DNA of 64,000 nt from Rubripirellula sp. (GCA_012270065.1 JAAXJB010000030.1:4314-68313); one strand, 5' to 3'; shown: positions 50,465 to 60,158, counted from the stretch's first letter. The notes: a model not told the origin generated them from the sequence alone. Numbers and translations are program-made.

Positions 50465-51016
50465 CCCTCTGAATTTCGTTGGATTGGTCTGCTGTGAACA
50501 GCCAATGCGAGTCTGGGATCAATTTTGCATCCAGGCATGAGCCCGCTGTTGCAATCCCGCTCCTGTTACGGAGGCTCGAATTCTAGCAGGGAGGGGCGAC
50601 TTCTGGCCAAAAGAGTGGTGATTTCAAGGAAACAGCTCTTTTTTTGTGAGAACGCCTGTTTGGTTGTAGCTGCTTTCCCCATTGGTGAATTCGTCCACGT
50701 TGGTTGTGCTTTTCGGTTGCCCAGCAGGATTCACCGTTCATTCCGTCATGGACCGCCATGCGGGGAATGATCACGCGTGTAAGATTGTCCAGCTCTTTGG
50801 GAGCTGAGTGGCCAGGAAATGGTTGAACTTTCGTCCATGTCCATGAGGCTCAAGTATCAAAGGTGCGACGTTCCTGCGAGTTCTTCGTGCGGATGTGTCT
50901 GGCAGTTGTCTTGCCGATTGACGCTTTGTAGGTTATCCCGCTTGAATGTCGGGTTTTTCGGTCTTTAGAGCCCTTCGCGTTTTTTCCTTGCTGTTCATTG
51001 AATCAGGAGTCCTTTC

Positions 51017-51565
51017 ATGTCTGATCGAATTGTCCTTCGAACTGGTGAAGCACTTGTTGCAGGTGGTCCACCCTTCACCGCTGCAGAGCCCGAGGTTGTG
51101 ATCGGTGAATTGGATGGGCCGGTGGGGACCGCGCTGGCCACGCTGACTGGTGATCAGTCCATGGGCCATTCCAAGGTGTTTGCCATTCTGAACACCGATA
51201 TTCAGGTCAGGCCTGTGACCCTGTGCGTCAGTAAGGTGACGGTCAAGAACTCACGCTATACCAATATTCTCATGGGGACTGTTCAGGCGGCCATTGCCAA
51301 CGGAGTTCTCGATGCTGTGCGAGCAGGAGACCTTCCCAAGGAAAAAGCAAATGATCTGGGGATCATTTGCAGTGTCTGGCTGAATCCGGGCGTGATCGAC
51401 GATGACAACCTGGATCACAAGGCTTTGTTCGATATACATCGCAAGGCAATGGCCCAGGCGATCCATAAAGCCATGGCATGCGAGCCGTCAATCGATTGGT
51501 TGCTGGAGAATCAGGACTCCATCACTCACAAGTATTATCAGATGGGACTGGATGGGAAAATTTGA
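51017..51565 (+). CDS. fae: Formaldehyde-activating enzyme (Fae)
   Basis: 182 aa; 'GEALVAGGPPFTAAEPEVVIGELDGPVGTALATLTGDQSMGHSKVFAILNTDIQVRPVTLCVSKVTVKNSRYTNILMGTVQAAIANGVLDAV' is diagnostic of Fae. Confidence 0.94.
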   Translation: MSDRIVLRTGEALVAGGPPFTAAEPEVVIGELDGPVGTALATLTGDQSMGHSKVFAILNTDIQVRPVTLCVSKVTVKNSRYTNILMGTVQAAIANGVLDAVRAGDLPKEKANDLGIICSVWLNPGVIDDDNLDHKALFDIHRKAMAQAIHKAMACEPSIDWLLENQDSITHKYYQMGLDGKI

Positions 51566-51739
51566 TTTCCGGTTCCGGGCCTTCATCCCTTGTTGATGGT
51601 TTGGTTTTCAGCGTGTTAACGCAAATCGTATCAATGATTGCTTTTGCATGTTCAGGTTTCAGCCTGACCGGCCAATGTAATATGAGCATGATCAGGCAAG
51701 AACAGTGGTTTTGCATCTTGATGTCGTGTATTCAAGGAA

Positions 51740-51771
51740 TCGATCTGCTGGGGAGTCGATCTGCTGGTCAC
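51740..51771. repeat. 2 x 16-bp tandem repeat (TCGATCTGCTGG core)
   Basis: TCGATCTGCTGG at 51740-51751 and 51756-51767, spacing 16 bp. Confidence 0.85.
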
Positions 51772-51894
51772 GGACACGAAATCGTAACTGTGACGATCGG
51801 TCAGGGTTGCGATTTGGCAGGCACGGTACGTACCGGCACAGCTGGTCCAGTCTGCCGATAGTCGGGTTGAGCCGGGCAACGGCAGGAGAATGAA

Positions 51895-53127
51895 GTGAAC
51901 AGAATTGCAGACAGCTTGAAACGAACAACCTGGAACCATTTTTCAGGTAATCAGCTGACTTTTGGGCCGGGAGCGATCGGGACGCTGACCGGTGTGGTGC
52001 AGCGTGAGCAAGCCCGCCGCGTTCTGATCATCAGCGATCAGCGGTTGGTGGATGCCGGTCTTGCATCTCAGGCGGAAATTGCAATTCAAGCATCGAGTGC
52101 AACGAGTCAGGTATTTGGTGAGGGAGAAGCGGAACCATCGATATTGACAGTCAAACGCCTGCTCTGTGCTGCTCAGGACTACAAGCCTGACCTGTTCGTT
52201 GCAGTGGGAGGTGGCAGCATTATGGATTTGGCCAAAGCGGCGGCTGTCGCCTTGGCTTATGACGGTGATGTTGAAGATCTGTTCGCTTGTGATCATGTCC
52301 CACGCCGCAACATTCGGCTGGTTTGTGTTCCGACCACCGCAGGGACCGGAAGTGAAGTTTCACATGCTGCGATGATCAAGAATCATTTGACTGGCGTCAA
52401 ATCAGTCATGCTCAGTCAGAACCTTCGTCCAGACATCGCAATTGTTGACCCGCAGATGATGCTCAGTTGTCCGCCACAGGTCGCAGCGGAAAGTGGAATG
52501 GTGGCACTGACGCACGCGATCGAAGCCTACCTGGTTCGTAATTTCTACTCGTTTCCAGAGGATCTTGAGCATGGGTTGCCTTTCGAAGGCAATCATCCTG
52601 TGGGTGACATGTATGCCGAAAAAGCAATTCGCTTGATTGGTCGCAACCTTCAACGTGTCGTAGATGATCCCGAGGACTTTGCCGCACAATCGGGAATGGC
52701 TTTTGCCGCAACCCTCGCGGGCATTGCCTTTTCTTCATGTGGCGCCTCCTTGACGCAGGCAATTCAAAACGCCTTGAGTTGCACATGTCAGACGCGTGAC
52801 GGGGTCGGTAGCGGAATTGTGTTGCCTGCCGTAATGCAGTTCTGGGCTGAAACGCGTCAGTCGAGGCTTGCACAGATTGCTGGTTTTCTGGAGCTTGATG
52901 GAACAGGCAAAACCCAGGAATCGGAGATGGCTTTGTCCGCCATTCAATGGGTCCGTGAAGTCCCAGATCACATTGGTTTGCCCACCGGGTTGACTGCTGC
53001 GGGGGTAAATCCAGAAGACGTCGCGGCATTGGCGGCCACGGCGGTTTCGTCGCAGAACCTGATTGATCTGTCTCCGCTGACCGCTACCGTTGATGATTTG
53101 ATTAGCATTCTGAAAACATGCTTTTAG
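51895..53127 (+). CDS. Iron-containing alcohol dehydrogenase
   Basis: 410 aa; 'FVAVGGGSIMDLAKAAAV', 'VPTTAGTGSEVSHAAMI', 'MVALTHAIEAYL' are the Fe-ADH motifs. Confidence 0.93.
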   Translation: MNRIADSLKRTTWNHFSGNQLTFGPGAIGTLTGVVQREQARRVLIISDQRLVDAGLASQAEIAIQASSATSQVFGEGEAEPSILTVKRLLCAAQDYKPDLFVAVGGGSIMDLAKAAAVALAYDGDVEDLFACDHVPRRNIRLVCVPTTAGTGSEVSHAAMIKNHLTGVKSVMLSQNLRPDIAIVDPQMMLSCPPQVAAESGMVALTHAIEAYLVRNFYSFPEDLEHGLPFEGNHPVGDMYAEKAIRLIGRNLQRVVDDPEDFAAQSGMAFAATLAGIAFSSCGASLTQAIQNALSCTCQTRDGVGSGIVLPAVMQFWAETRQSRLAQIAGFLELDGTGKTQESEMALSAIQWVREVPDHIGLPTGLTAAGVNPEDVAALAATAVSSQNLIDLSPLTATVDDLISILKTCF

Positions 53128-53179
53128 CACGAGCTTGTACAGCAAAACGTGATCTCGCCCGTTTTCTCAGGCGAGTGTG

Positions 53180-55630
53180 TCACTGAGCTGTATTCGGGCT
53201 GCGCATCCTGTTTGCGTACGCTGTGCCAGGTCCGACCTGTTCCAGTCGTGCGCCAATGTCGTGATTGCTGTTTGCATAATGCTTGGGAAAAAGCTGCAAA
53301 AAATCCTGTGGTCCGAGTGTGCTCGGGACACGACTGGGCATGCCAGTGCTCCGTGGAGGAGTCTCGAGATGAATTGAGCTTGTATCAGCCTGCCGCCAGA
53401 CTCCATTCCATTCAGCAAAAGTCGAAAGTGGACGCATGACCCTGATCTTCTGTCTGGGAATACTCAAACCGACGTAGGCCTGGCGAACTCGGAACTGATT
53501 ATGCCTGCTTTGCCATAACATCATCTGCTCAATCACTCGTGGATTCAGGATCGGTTTGCTTTGGTTTTCCTGAACAGGCCTCAACCCCAGTGAGACGAGA
53601 AATTCCACATCCCAGAGATTGGCAGATGCGTCGACTAGCGTACGGGCCTGTTGTTGGTTCTGCGGCCCTGGCGGCATGGCAATCAGAAGTCCTGAAATGG
53701 CTGCAAAGTTGTTGTTCTTGATTTGTAACGCCGTTGATAATCCGGGAATGGTGCGAACAGGAAAGGTCACGTCCAAAGCTGATCCTGCAACAAATAGGTT
53801 GTTCTCCAGTTCTACTTTGGTTCCGGGCATCATGCCCAATTCGATACCAACATTCATCGGTCCACTGTAGAATTCTGAATTCCTTACACTGCAGAGTCTG
53901 GCATCGATCACCGTGATGCAACTCAGGGTCTGGGGTTTGCTATTGATTGCATCAAATCGACAGTTGGAGATTTGTAAATCGCCATTTGTACAATGCACCG
54001 CCCGGAATTTTGCATTGCGGACCGAGTCTGAGGTTTCACCGTTCATCAGTCGAAAAGTCAGACCTTCGAGCACGAGGCTTGCGTCTGACTCGATGCCCGT
54101 CTGCAGGTCACTGTTGTCGATCATCAAGACGGGGGAACTGCCGGGGACAGAGCAAATGCTCAATGCTTTTCCAGCGGTTCGGATCGTTGATTCAACTTCA
54201 TGGGTTCCGTTCCCCTCAAGTTCAATGATGTCTCCATCGCTGGACTTGTTGACTGCCTCCTTCAGTGTTGGAAATTCCATTGTGACGCCGCCAGCGGTTT
54301 TGACAGTAATCCGGAACCCCGCCGGATCCGTCGCAGATGGAACCATCGTTGTTTCATCCGGCTTGGCCGCACTTTCGTTGGACTGAGAAAAAGAAATGAA
54401 TCCAAAGGTTAGAAGTATCCCCAGCACGACCACCGTTGCGATCGTAATCGCCAAAGTTGCGTACTGGGTAGCGGATGCATTCGCAGTTTTTTTTGCGTCG
54501 GTGGGGCCAGACCGCGAAAGTGCCTTGATGATATCCGCGGCGTTCTGGAATCGTTCACTGGGCTGACGGTGCATCAGTTTTTCGATGATCTCAACCAGCC
54601 AGGGTGGCGTCTCAGGGTTCAGGTCAAGGATGCGGGGCGGGGCTCCTTCTCGCAGTTGGTTCAGGATGTGGAGCGAGTTTTGACCTTCATAGGGAGCGCG
54701 TGCTGTGATGCATGCGTAGAGGGTGGCCCCCAAACCATAAATGTCACTGCGGAAGTCGACACCTTTTCCCCAAGCCTGCTCTGGCGACATGTAATGAGGG
54801 GTCCCGATGATGGTTCCGGACTTGGTCAATTGGCTGTCGTCAGCACATTTTGCCAAACCAAAGTCGGTGATTCGAACCCGGTTGTCTGGTTTCTGCAACA
54901 GAATGTTTGAAGGTTTGAGATCCCGATGAACGAGGCCTCTTGAATGAAAGGCCTCCAGGCCTTTGGCAATTTGAGTTCCGATTCGCACGATCTCATTGAT
55001 TGCCAGTGGCGTTGGTTCGTCGATCCGTTGCTGCACTGATTGGCCATCAATGAGGCTCATGACCAGAAACGGAAAACCACCCACATCATCAGCAGCGTGG
55101 ATTGGCACGATGAAGTCGTTTTCTACGGCAGCGGCGGCCTTTGCTTCCCGCAGGAATCTTCTGCGTGCCGATTGATCATGTTCCAGTTCTGGTGAAAGAA
55201 ACTTGATGGCCACCTGTCTATCCAGCACATGGTCGTATGCGGCGAAGACAACACTCATGCCGCCTGTTCCGAGACGAGATTGAATTTCGTAAGAACCAAA
55301 TCTTCTGCCAGCGACGATCTGTTCAGTAAACGGCCGTCCTTGAAACGACAGGCTCTTGCTGTCGTTTTCGCCAACGCGGATCGTCGCGGTTTTTGTGGAC
55401 ATTCGCTCGATCACATTGACCAGTTCAGTTTCGCAGTCCGCCATTTCAGCAGCATCGTGCTTCAACTTCAAATCTGTGATCCACGACGCGTCTCCGGCGA
55501 CGATTGCCAGTTTGCGTTGGCACACTTCACAGTCGTTGAGGTGTTCCATCAGTCTGTTGCCGTGTGCAGGCAGTTGATCTGCCAGCAATTGTGCAAGCTC
55601 GGAGTCGGTAAGGCAGTCATTTTTTTCCAT
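53180..55630 (-). CDS. Serine/threonine protein kinase with N-terminal ZAS-like zinc finger, TM helix and C-terminal beta-helix-like domain
   Basis: ORF from 55810; M61 (55630) avoids overlap with the sigma gene. 'MEHLNDCEVCQRKL' HxxxCxxC; 'VHRDLKPSNILLQ...ITDFGLAK'; TM 'ATLAITIATVVVLGILLTFGF'. Confidence 0.92.
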   Translation of the reverse strand: MEKNDCLTDSELAQLLADQLPAHGNRLMEHLNDCEVCQRKLAIVAGDASWITDLKLKHDAAEMADCETELVNVIERMSTKTATIRVGENDSKSLSFQGRPFTEQIVAGRRFGSYEIQSRLGTGGMSVVFAAYDHVLDRQVAIKFLSPELEHDQSARRRFLREAKAAAAVENDFIVPIHAADDVGGFPFLVMSLIDGQSVQQRIDEPTPLAINEIVRIGTQIAKGLEAFHSRGLVHRDLKPSNILLQKPDNRVRITDFGLAKCADDSQLTKSGTIIGTPHYMSPEQAWGKGVDFRSDIYGLGATLYACITARAPYEGQNSLHILNQLREGAPPRILDLNPETPPWLVEIIEKLMHRQPSERFQNAADIIKALSRSGPTDAKKTANASATQYATLAITIATVVVLGILLTFGFISFSQSNESAAKPDETTMVPSATDPAGFRITVKTAGGVTMEFPTLKEAVNKSSDGDIIELEGNGTHEVESTIRTAGKALSICSVPGSSPVLMIDNSDLQTGIESDASLVLEGLTFRLMNGETSDSVRNAKFRAVHCTNGDLQISNCRFDAINSKPQTLSCITVIDARLCSVRNSEFYSGPMNVGIELGMMPGTKVELENNLFVAGSALDVTFPVRTIPGLSTALQIKNNNFAAISGLLIAMPPGPQNQQQARTLVDASANLWDVEFLVSLGLRPVQENQSKPILNPRVIEQMMLWQSRHNQFRVRQAYVGLSIPRQKIRVMRPLSTFAEWNGVWRQADTSSIHLETPPRSTGMPSRVPSTLGPQDFLQLFPKHYANSNHDIGARLEQVGPGTAYANRMRSPNTAQ

Positions 55631-55673
55631 GCCCCTGTTCCTCCGGGCTTGATACGAATGCGATCGAATCGGG

Positions 55674-56327
55674 CTAACCGGGAATTCCCTCGTCGACAAT
55701 GTTGTCGATGAATTGACGTAGACGGGCGGTAACGCGACTCTTGGCAACGTATACAGCCCCCACCGAAAGGTCCAGTTTTTCTGCCACGGCAGACGCGCTC
55801 TGGTTGTCAACGGCGGTCAGCCAGAAGGCTTGCCAGGTGGAATCCTGGAATTCGGAACGGGCCTTTTCGGCTGCCCATTCAAAGAGGCGACGCTCGTACT
55901 CAAGGTCCCACTGGCTACGGTCATCCTCTTCGGCTGTCATTTCCTCAATGGCTCTTTGGACACCACTGTCTCCACTCCCTGCCTGTGCTTTTTTCCGCGA
56001 GACAAAGTTCAGCATTTTGTTACGGGTCACCGTCAACAGCCAGCCTCGGAATGAACCCCGCTGTGGGTCGTAAGTGAAGTCATTGGCAGTTGACGTCACG
56101 CTGCTGAGAACATCCTGTGTCAAGTCTCCTGCATCAGCATCCTGGATGTTGCGTTTCCTCAGGTACCCGTAGATCAGTGGGGCGTAAAGTTCAATGAACT
56201 GGTTCCACGCATCTTCGTCACGAAAGTCCCGGATCCGAAGCAGCAGGCTGGGGCGTGTCTGTGGTGATTGTTCCATGAAGTTTGCAGTGCTTGGAGAGCG
56301 GATTGGGTCAATTCCGGCCGTGGACAA
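55674..56327 (-). CDS. ECF RNA polymerase sigma-70 factor
   Basis: 217 aa; 'DAGDLTQDVLSSVTSTANDFTYDPQRGSFRGWLLTVTRNKMLNFV' (region 2) and 'SASAVAEKLDLSVGAVYVAKSRVTARLRQFI' (region 4). Confidence 0.94.
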   Translation of the reverse strand: MSTAGIDPIRSPSTANFMEQSPQTRPSLLLRIRDFRDEDAWNQFIELYAPLIYGYLRKRNIQDADAGDLTQDVLSSVTSTANDFTYDPQRGSFRGWLLTVTRNKMLNFVSRKKAQAGSGDSGVQRAIEEMTAEEDDRSQWDLEYERRLFEWAAEKARSEFQDSTWQAFWLTAVDNQSASAVAEKLDLSVGAVYVAKSRVTARLRQFIDNIVDEGIPG

Positions 56328-56749
56328 GGCCTGCGTGAAAATGTTCAGTTCCGGTGGATGGAATCAGATGGAATCAGTCGTAAGGCAGCAGAGCGGTTTT
56401 GCATGTTACTGGAAAGATTCGTGAAGGAGTGGATTCCGAGGACGCTCTGCAACCAGTTTATCCGAAAGCCGCGACAGAACGTTACTGCTCTCCGCACAGT
56501 TTGTTGTCGGAAAGATTGTCATTCGGAGGCAAATGCATTTCCTGTCACAGAGTGAAGAAAATGAAATCCGGAGAAAGGTATGGAGGGATAACGTGTTTGA
56601 GATGAACCCCCATTTCTTCGTGAATTCTGCTGTATCGCGGAAATGGCTTCCAGAAAAAATAAAAATTCCTGAAAGATCGAGTTTCGAGGCGTGTAAGACG
56701 CATACACAGGCGAATGCCACCCTCTTTTCTTCAACATCAGGAGCCGAAA

Positions 56750-58507
56750 ATGTCCTTGTCTCTGTCTTCCATTCAATCCTCACTCAGAAAACACAGGAAT
56801 ATGAAGCGAAAAAGCATGGCACGTGAGCGGCGACGGAAGATCCGGTTTGAGAGTCTGGAAACACGGCGCGTCTTTGCTGCAATGTTTGATGCAACTGCTT
56901 CTTTCCAGTTAGATCACAGCTTGCCGTCATCAATCCATGCAACCATCGTCTGGGATGCGAGTTCGGGTACTTTGACGTTGGACGGAACAAGCGGAGACGA
57001 CACTGCTTCTGTGACCAGTTCGACCCCGCGATCGCACTTGGTCACAGCGACGCTCAATGGAAACTCGAAGACGATTGTTCTGGGAAGAAACCAGAGTATT
57101 TCGGAAATTGTTTTCAATGGTCACTCCGGTGATGATGTTTTTACAAATGACACACGGATTGATTCCCAAGCCAATGGGGGTTCGGGCAATGATATTTTGA
57201 ATGGAGGAGGTGGCACCGATATTTTGCACGGAGATCAAGGCGATGATGAGTTGAATGGCGGGAATGGAGCGGACTGCATGTATGGGGGAGAGGGAAATGA
57301 CACGCTTTCAGGTGGTGATGACGCAGATTTACTGATGGGCGACGATGGTCGTGACACACTCATGGGGCAAGGTGGCGATGATCGAATTTTTGGTGGTGAC
57401 CTGGCAGATGTGCTAATGGGTGGCAATGGTGCAGATCGCCTTTATGGCCAGTCAGGGGCTGATACTCTTGAAGGAGATGATGGGGAAGATTATCTCTCAG
57501 GTGGTGATGATGTTGACACCATTGAAGGTGGCAATGACAGCGATCAGATTCTGGGTGGAAAGGGCGGTGACATCATTTCTGGAGGAGCAGCTGGAGATGA
57601 GATCGACGGGGGTGAGGGCTCAGATTATATCGAGGGTGGTAGTGGCAATGATGTCATCTGTGGTGGCGATGATGGTGACACGATTCACGGCAATAGCGGG
57701 GACGACGTGATCGAAGGAGGCGATGGCGCTGACAACCTCTATGGCGACGCTGGCCAGGATGAGTTGCGAGGTAATGCTGGAGATGATGGCCTGTTTGGCG
57801 GACGTGATGATGACATGTTGTACGGTGGAAGTGGCGCAGATCGATTTCTCACTCAAGATGGAGATACGGTCAACGCTGTGAAGGACGAGGATGCAAGAGT
57901 TCGCTTTCGCAATTCAAGCGGTGAAACAAGCTGGCTCGGCTTGAATCGAATCTCGTGGCAGGGAGGAAACTGGACCGAGAATGAAATAGAAGTCATTGAT
58001 GAGGCTTTGGCTGCTCTTCACCATCGCGCGAGTGATACCGATTTGTTGAAAACATCAGACGGCGACCAGATCAGTTTCTATCGTGTCGGTACATCGTCAA
58101 ATGGTTCAATCCTTGGCTGGAATGATGGAGATGATGTCTACGTGACTGAAAACGCCATGGATTCCGATGGTGATGGTGTGACTGCCCAGAGCGGTGATAT
58201 TCATGATATTCACTGTCTCGTGTTCCATGAAATTGGACATTACTGGGACAAGGAGCATGGCAACTGGAGTGACTGGAAGCAACTGAGTGGTTGGAGCTAT
58301 GGCCTCTTCTCGGGCTGGACTCACGACGGGACATCCGGGTTTGCCAGAGCCTATGGAGAAACAGAACCCAAGGAAGATTTTGCAACCGTGTTTGCCAAAG
58401 TGATGCAGCAGTACAAAGGGGCAACCTATGACTACCAGTCCACTGGAGTGACATCAGGGTTGCAGGATAAAGAAGATCACATCAACGATTTTCTCGATAA
58501 CCTTTGA
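56750..58507 (+). CDS. RTX (hemolysin-type calcium-binding) repeat protein with C-terminal putative zinc metalloprotease domain
   Basis: ORF from 56714; ATG 56750 follows AGGAGC. LEPR-like 'RRRKIRFESLETRRVFAA', about 20 GGxGxDxUx nonapeptides, C-terminal 'LVFHEIGHYWDKEHGNW' and 'KEDFATVFAKVM'. Confidence 0.9.
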   Translation: MSLSLSSIQSSLRKHRNMKRKSMARERRRKIRFESLETRRVFAAMFDATASFQLDHSLPSSIHATIVWDASSGTLTLDGTSGDDTASVTSSTPRSHLVTATLNGNSKTIVLGRNQSISEIVFNGHSGDDVFTNDTRIDSQANGGSGNDILNGGGGTDILHGDQGDDELNGGNGADCMYGGEGNDTLSGGDDADLLMGDDGRDTLMGQGGDDRIFGGDLADVLMGGNGADRLYGQSGADTLEGDDGEDYLSGGDDVDTIEGGNDSDQILGGKGGDIISGGAAGDEIDGGEGSDYIEGGSGNDVICGGDDGDTIHGNSGDDVIEGGDGADNLYGDAGQDELRGNAGDDGLFGGRDDDMLYGGSGADRFLTQDGDTVNAVKDEDARVRFRNSSGETSWLGLNRISWQGGNWTENEIEVIDEALAALHHRASDTDLLKTSDGDQISFYRVGTSSNGSILGWNDGDDVYVTENAMDSDGDGVTAQSGDIHDIHCLVFHEIGHYWDKEHGNWSDWKQLSGWSYGLFSGWTHDGTSGFARAYGETEPKEDFATVFAKVMQQYKGATYDYQSTGVTSGLQDKEDHINDFLDNL

Positions 58508-58571
58508 TCAGCCGGGCCACTCGTGAACCTGGCGTTGATCACGGTCTCGGAAATGGAATTCCGGAAACATG

Positions 58572-58592
58572 ATCTGTGAATCATTCACAGAT
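58572..58592. promoter_or_regulatory. Perfect 21-bp odd palindrome ATCTGTGAAT-C-ATTCACAGAT (operator-like)
   Basis: 10-bp perfect arms around a single base, in the gap between RTX and DUF3472 genes. Confidence 0.6.
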
Positions 58593-58736
58593 GATCGGCT
58601 GTCGCATCGGTGTGATGTTGTGGTTACACTTGCGGATCCCTGTTATCTGGTTTCTGCAAGTTCATCTTGCTTGTGTTTCCATGATCACATCGATGCTCCC
58701 GAACGTTCTCTCTCCCGTGCCTCAGTTCTGTTGACC

Positions 58737-60041
58737 ATGTATCTCTCTCCGCGTTTTGTTGCCCGCTTTGGATTTTTGATTCTGCTCGTGGTGCCTTTGT
58801 TGGATCTTGGGGCGGCAGACTGGTCCATCCCAGTGGGGGGAAATGCATATTGCACGGTGCCGGGTGCTGGTGGAAATGCATTGCAACGCTCAGGACTTCT
58901 GTCGTGGAGTGATGCGGCTGAGGTGCATTCGGTTTTCTTTCGGGTTGACCGCCCCGCCACCATTGAAGTGGCAATCAAAGCGAAGGCAACGGCAGGAACC
59001 AGTTCGTTGAACGCCACCATCAACGGCAAGCGATTTGAAAAGAAGATCAGCGGTGCTGATGAAAAAGAATATGTGTTTGGTGAGATTGACATTGATCACC
59101 CCGGTTATGTTCAAGTCGATCTGCAGGGTTCCAATCGTTCGGGAAAGAATTTTGGTGTCATTTCCCAGTTGCTTGTTTCCTCCGATACAGAGTCCTTGGT
59201 TGTCGATTACGTGAAGACGTCTCAGGGGGGGATGTTTTATTGGGGCAGGCGGGGACCTTCGGTTCACCTCCGCTATCAGGTGCCAGGCAATGTCAATTTG
59301 AAATACGCCTACAGTGAAATCACGGTTCCGAAAGGGCAAGATCCGATCGGGTCCTATTACATGGCCAACGGGTTTGGTCAGGGGTATTTTGGAATTCAGG
59401 TCAACAGCGAACGTGAACGCCGGATTCTGTTCTCAGTCTGGAGTCCGTTCAAAACAGACAATCCGGCGGCGATTCCCGTTGATCAGCGCATTCGCGATAT
59501 GGGACATGGTGAGGGTGTGCATGTCGGCAAGTTTGGCAACGAAGGTTCCGGTGGCCAGAGTTACCTCGTTTTTCCATGGAAAGCGGGAGTGACTTACTGC
59601 TTTCTGACAGAGGTAAAACCCGACGGAAGCGGAAATACAATCTACACCTCGTGGTTCAGAGAGAAGAAAACTGGCGATTGGCGCTTGATCGCCAGCTTTC
59701 GTCGGCCAAAAACCAACACGCACCTGACTGGTTTTCATTCCTTTCTGGAAAGCTTTTCCCCAAATCACGGCTATCTCGGACGGGGAGCGATGTATGGAAA
59801 CGTTTGGGTTCGCGATGAGTCAGGTCGTTGGTATGAGTGCACCAAGGCCCGGTTTTCGGTTGATGCAACAGGGGGAGGCAGGCATCGTCTGGATTTTGAT
59901 GGCGGTGTCAGTGGAAATTCATTTTTCATGCGTAACTGCGGTTTCTTTGATGAAACAGGAACTCCTGGTGAGTGGTTTCAGCGTGGTTCTACATCACAAC
60001 AGCGACCCCAGATTGATGTCGACGACTTGCCGCGGGATTGA
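58737..60041 (+). CDS. Secreted DUF3472 / DUF5077-type protein
   Basis: ORF from 58569; ATG 58737 gives a signal peptide. 'GYFGIQVNSERERRILFSVWSPFKTDNP...GGQSYLVFPWKAGVTYCFLTEVKPDGSGNTIYTSWF' is DUF3472-like. Confidence 0.85.
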   Translation: MYLSPRFVARFGFLILLVVPLLDLGAADWSIPVGGNAYCTVPGAGGNALQRSGLLSWSDAAEVHSVFFRVDRPATIEVAIKAKATAGTSSLNATINGKRFEKKISGADEKEYVFGEIDIDHPGYVQVDLQGSNRSGKNFGVISQLLVSSDTESLVVDYVKTSQGGMFYWGRRGPSVHLRYQVPGNVNLKYAYSEITVPKGQDPIGSYYMANGFGQGYFGIQVNSERERRILFSVWSPFKTDNPAAIPVDQRIRDMGHGEGVHVGKFGNEGSGGQSYLVFPWKAGVTYCFLTEVKPDGSGNTIYTSWFREKKTGDWRLIASFRRPKTNTHLTGFHSFLESFSPNHGYLGRGAMYGNVWVRDESGRWYECTKARFSVDATGGGRHRLDFDGGVSGNSFFMRNCGFFDETGTPGEWFQRGSTSQQRPQIDVDDLPRD

Positions 60042-60094
60042 GCGATCCCTTCATTAGCAAGCACGCCGCAGGTTTGATTGTTCCTTGAACGTGG

Positions 60095-60130
60095 CGAAAC
60101 CGTCGAATCTGACGAAACCGTCGACCCTGA
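60095..60130. repeat. 2 x 18-bp tandem repeat CGAAACCGTCGAmyCTGA
   Basis: CGAAACCGTCGAATCTGA 60095-60112 and CGAAACCGTCGACCCTGA 60113-60130. Confidence 0.9.
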
Positions 60131-60138
60131 TGTTACGG

Positions 60139-60158
60139 AAGCAATCCGATTGCTTTTC
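60139..60158 (+). terminator. Short hairpin, possible terminator after the DUF3472 gene
   Basis: AAGCAAT (60139-60145) CCG ATTGCTT (60149-60155), then TTCC. Confidence 0.45.

Noticed and set aside
57180-57850. Dense GGTGATGAT-type DNA repeats
   Set aside because: Explained by the coding of RTX nonapeptide repeats rather than a DNA-level element.
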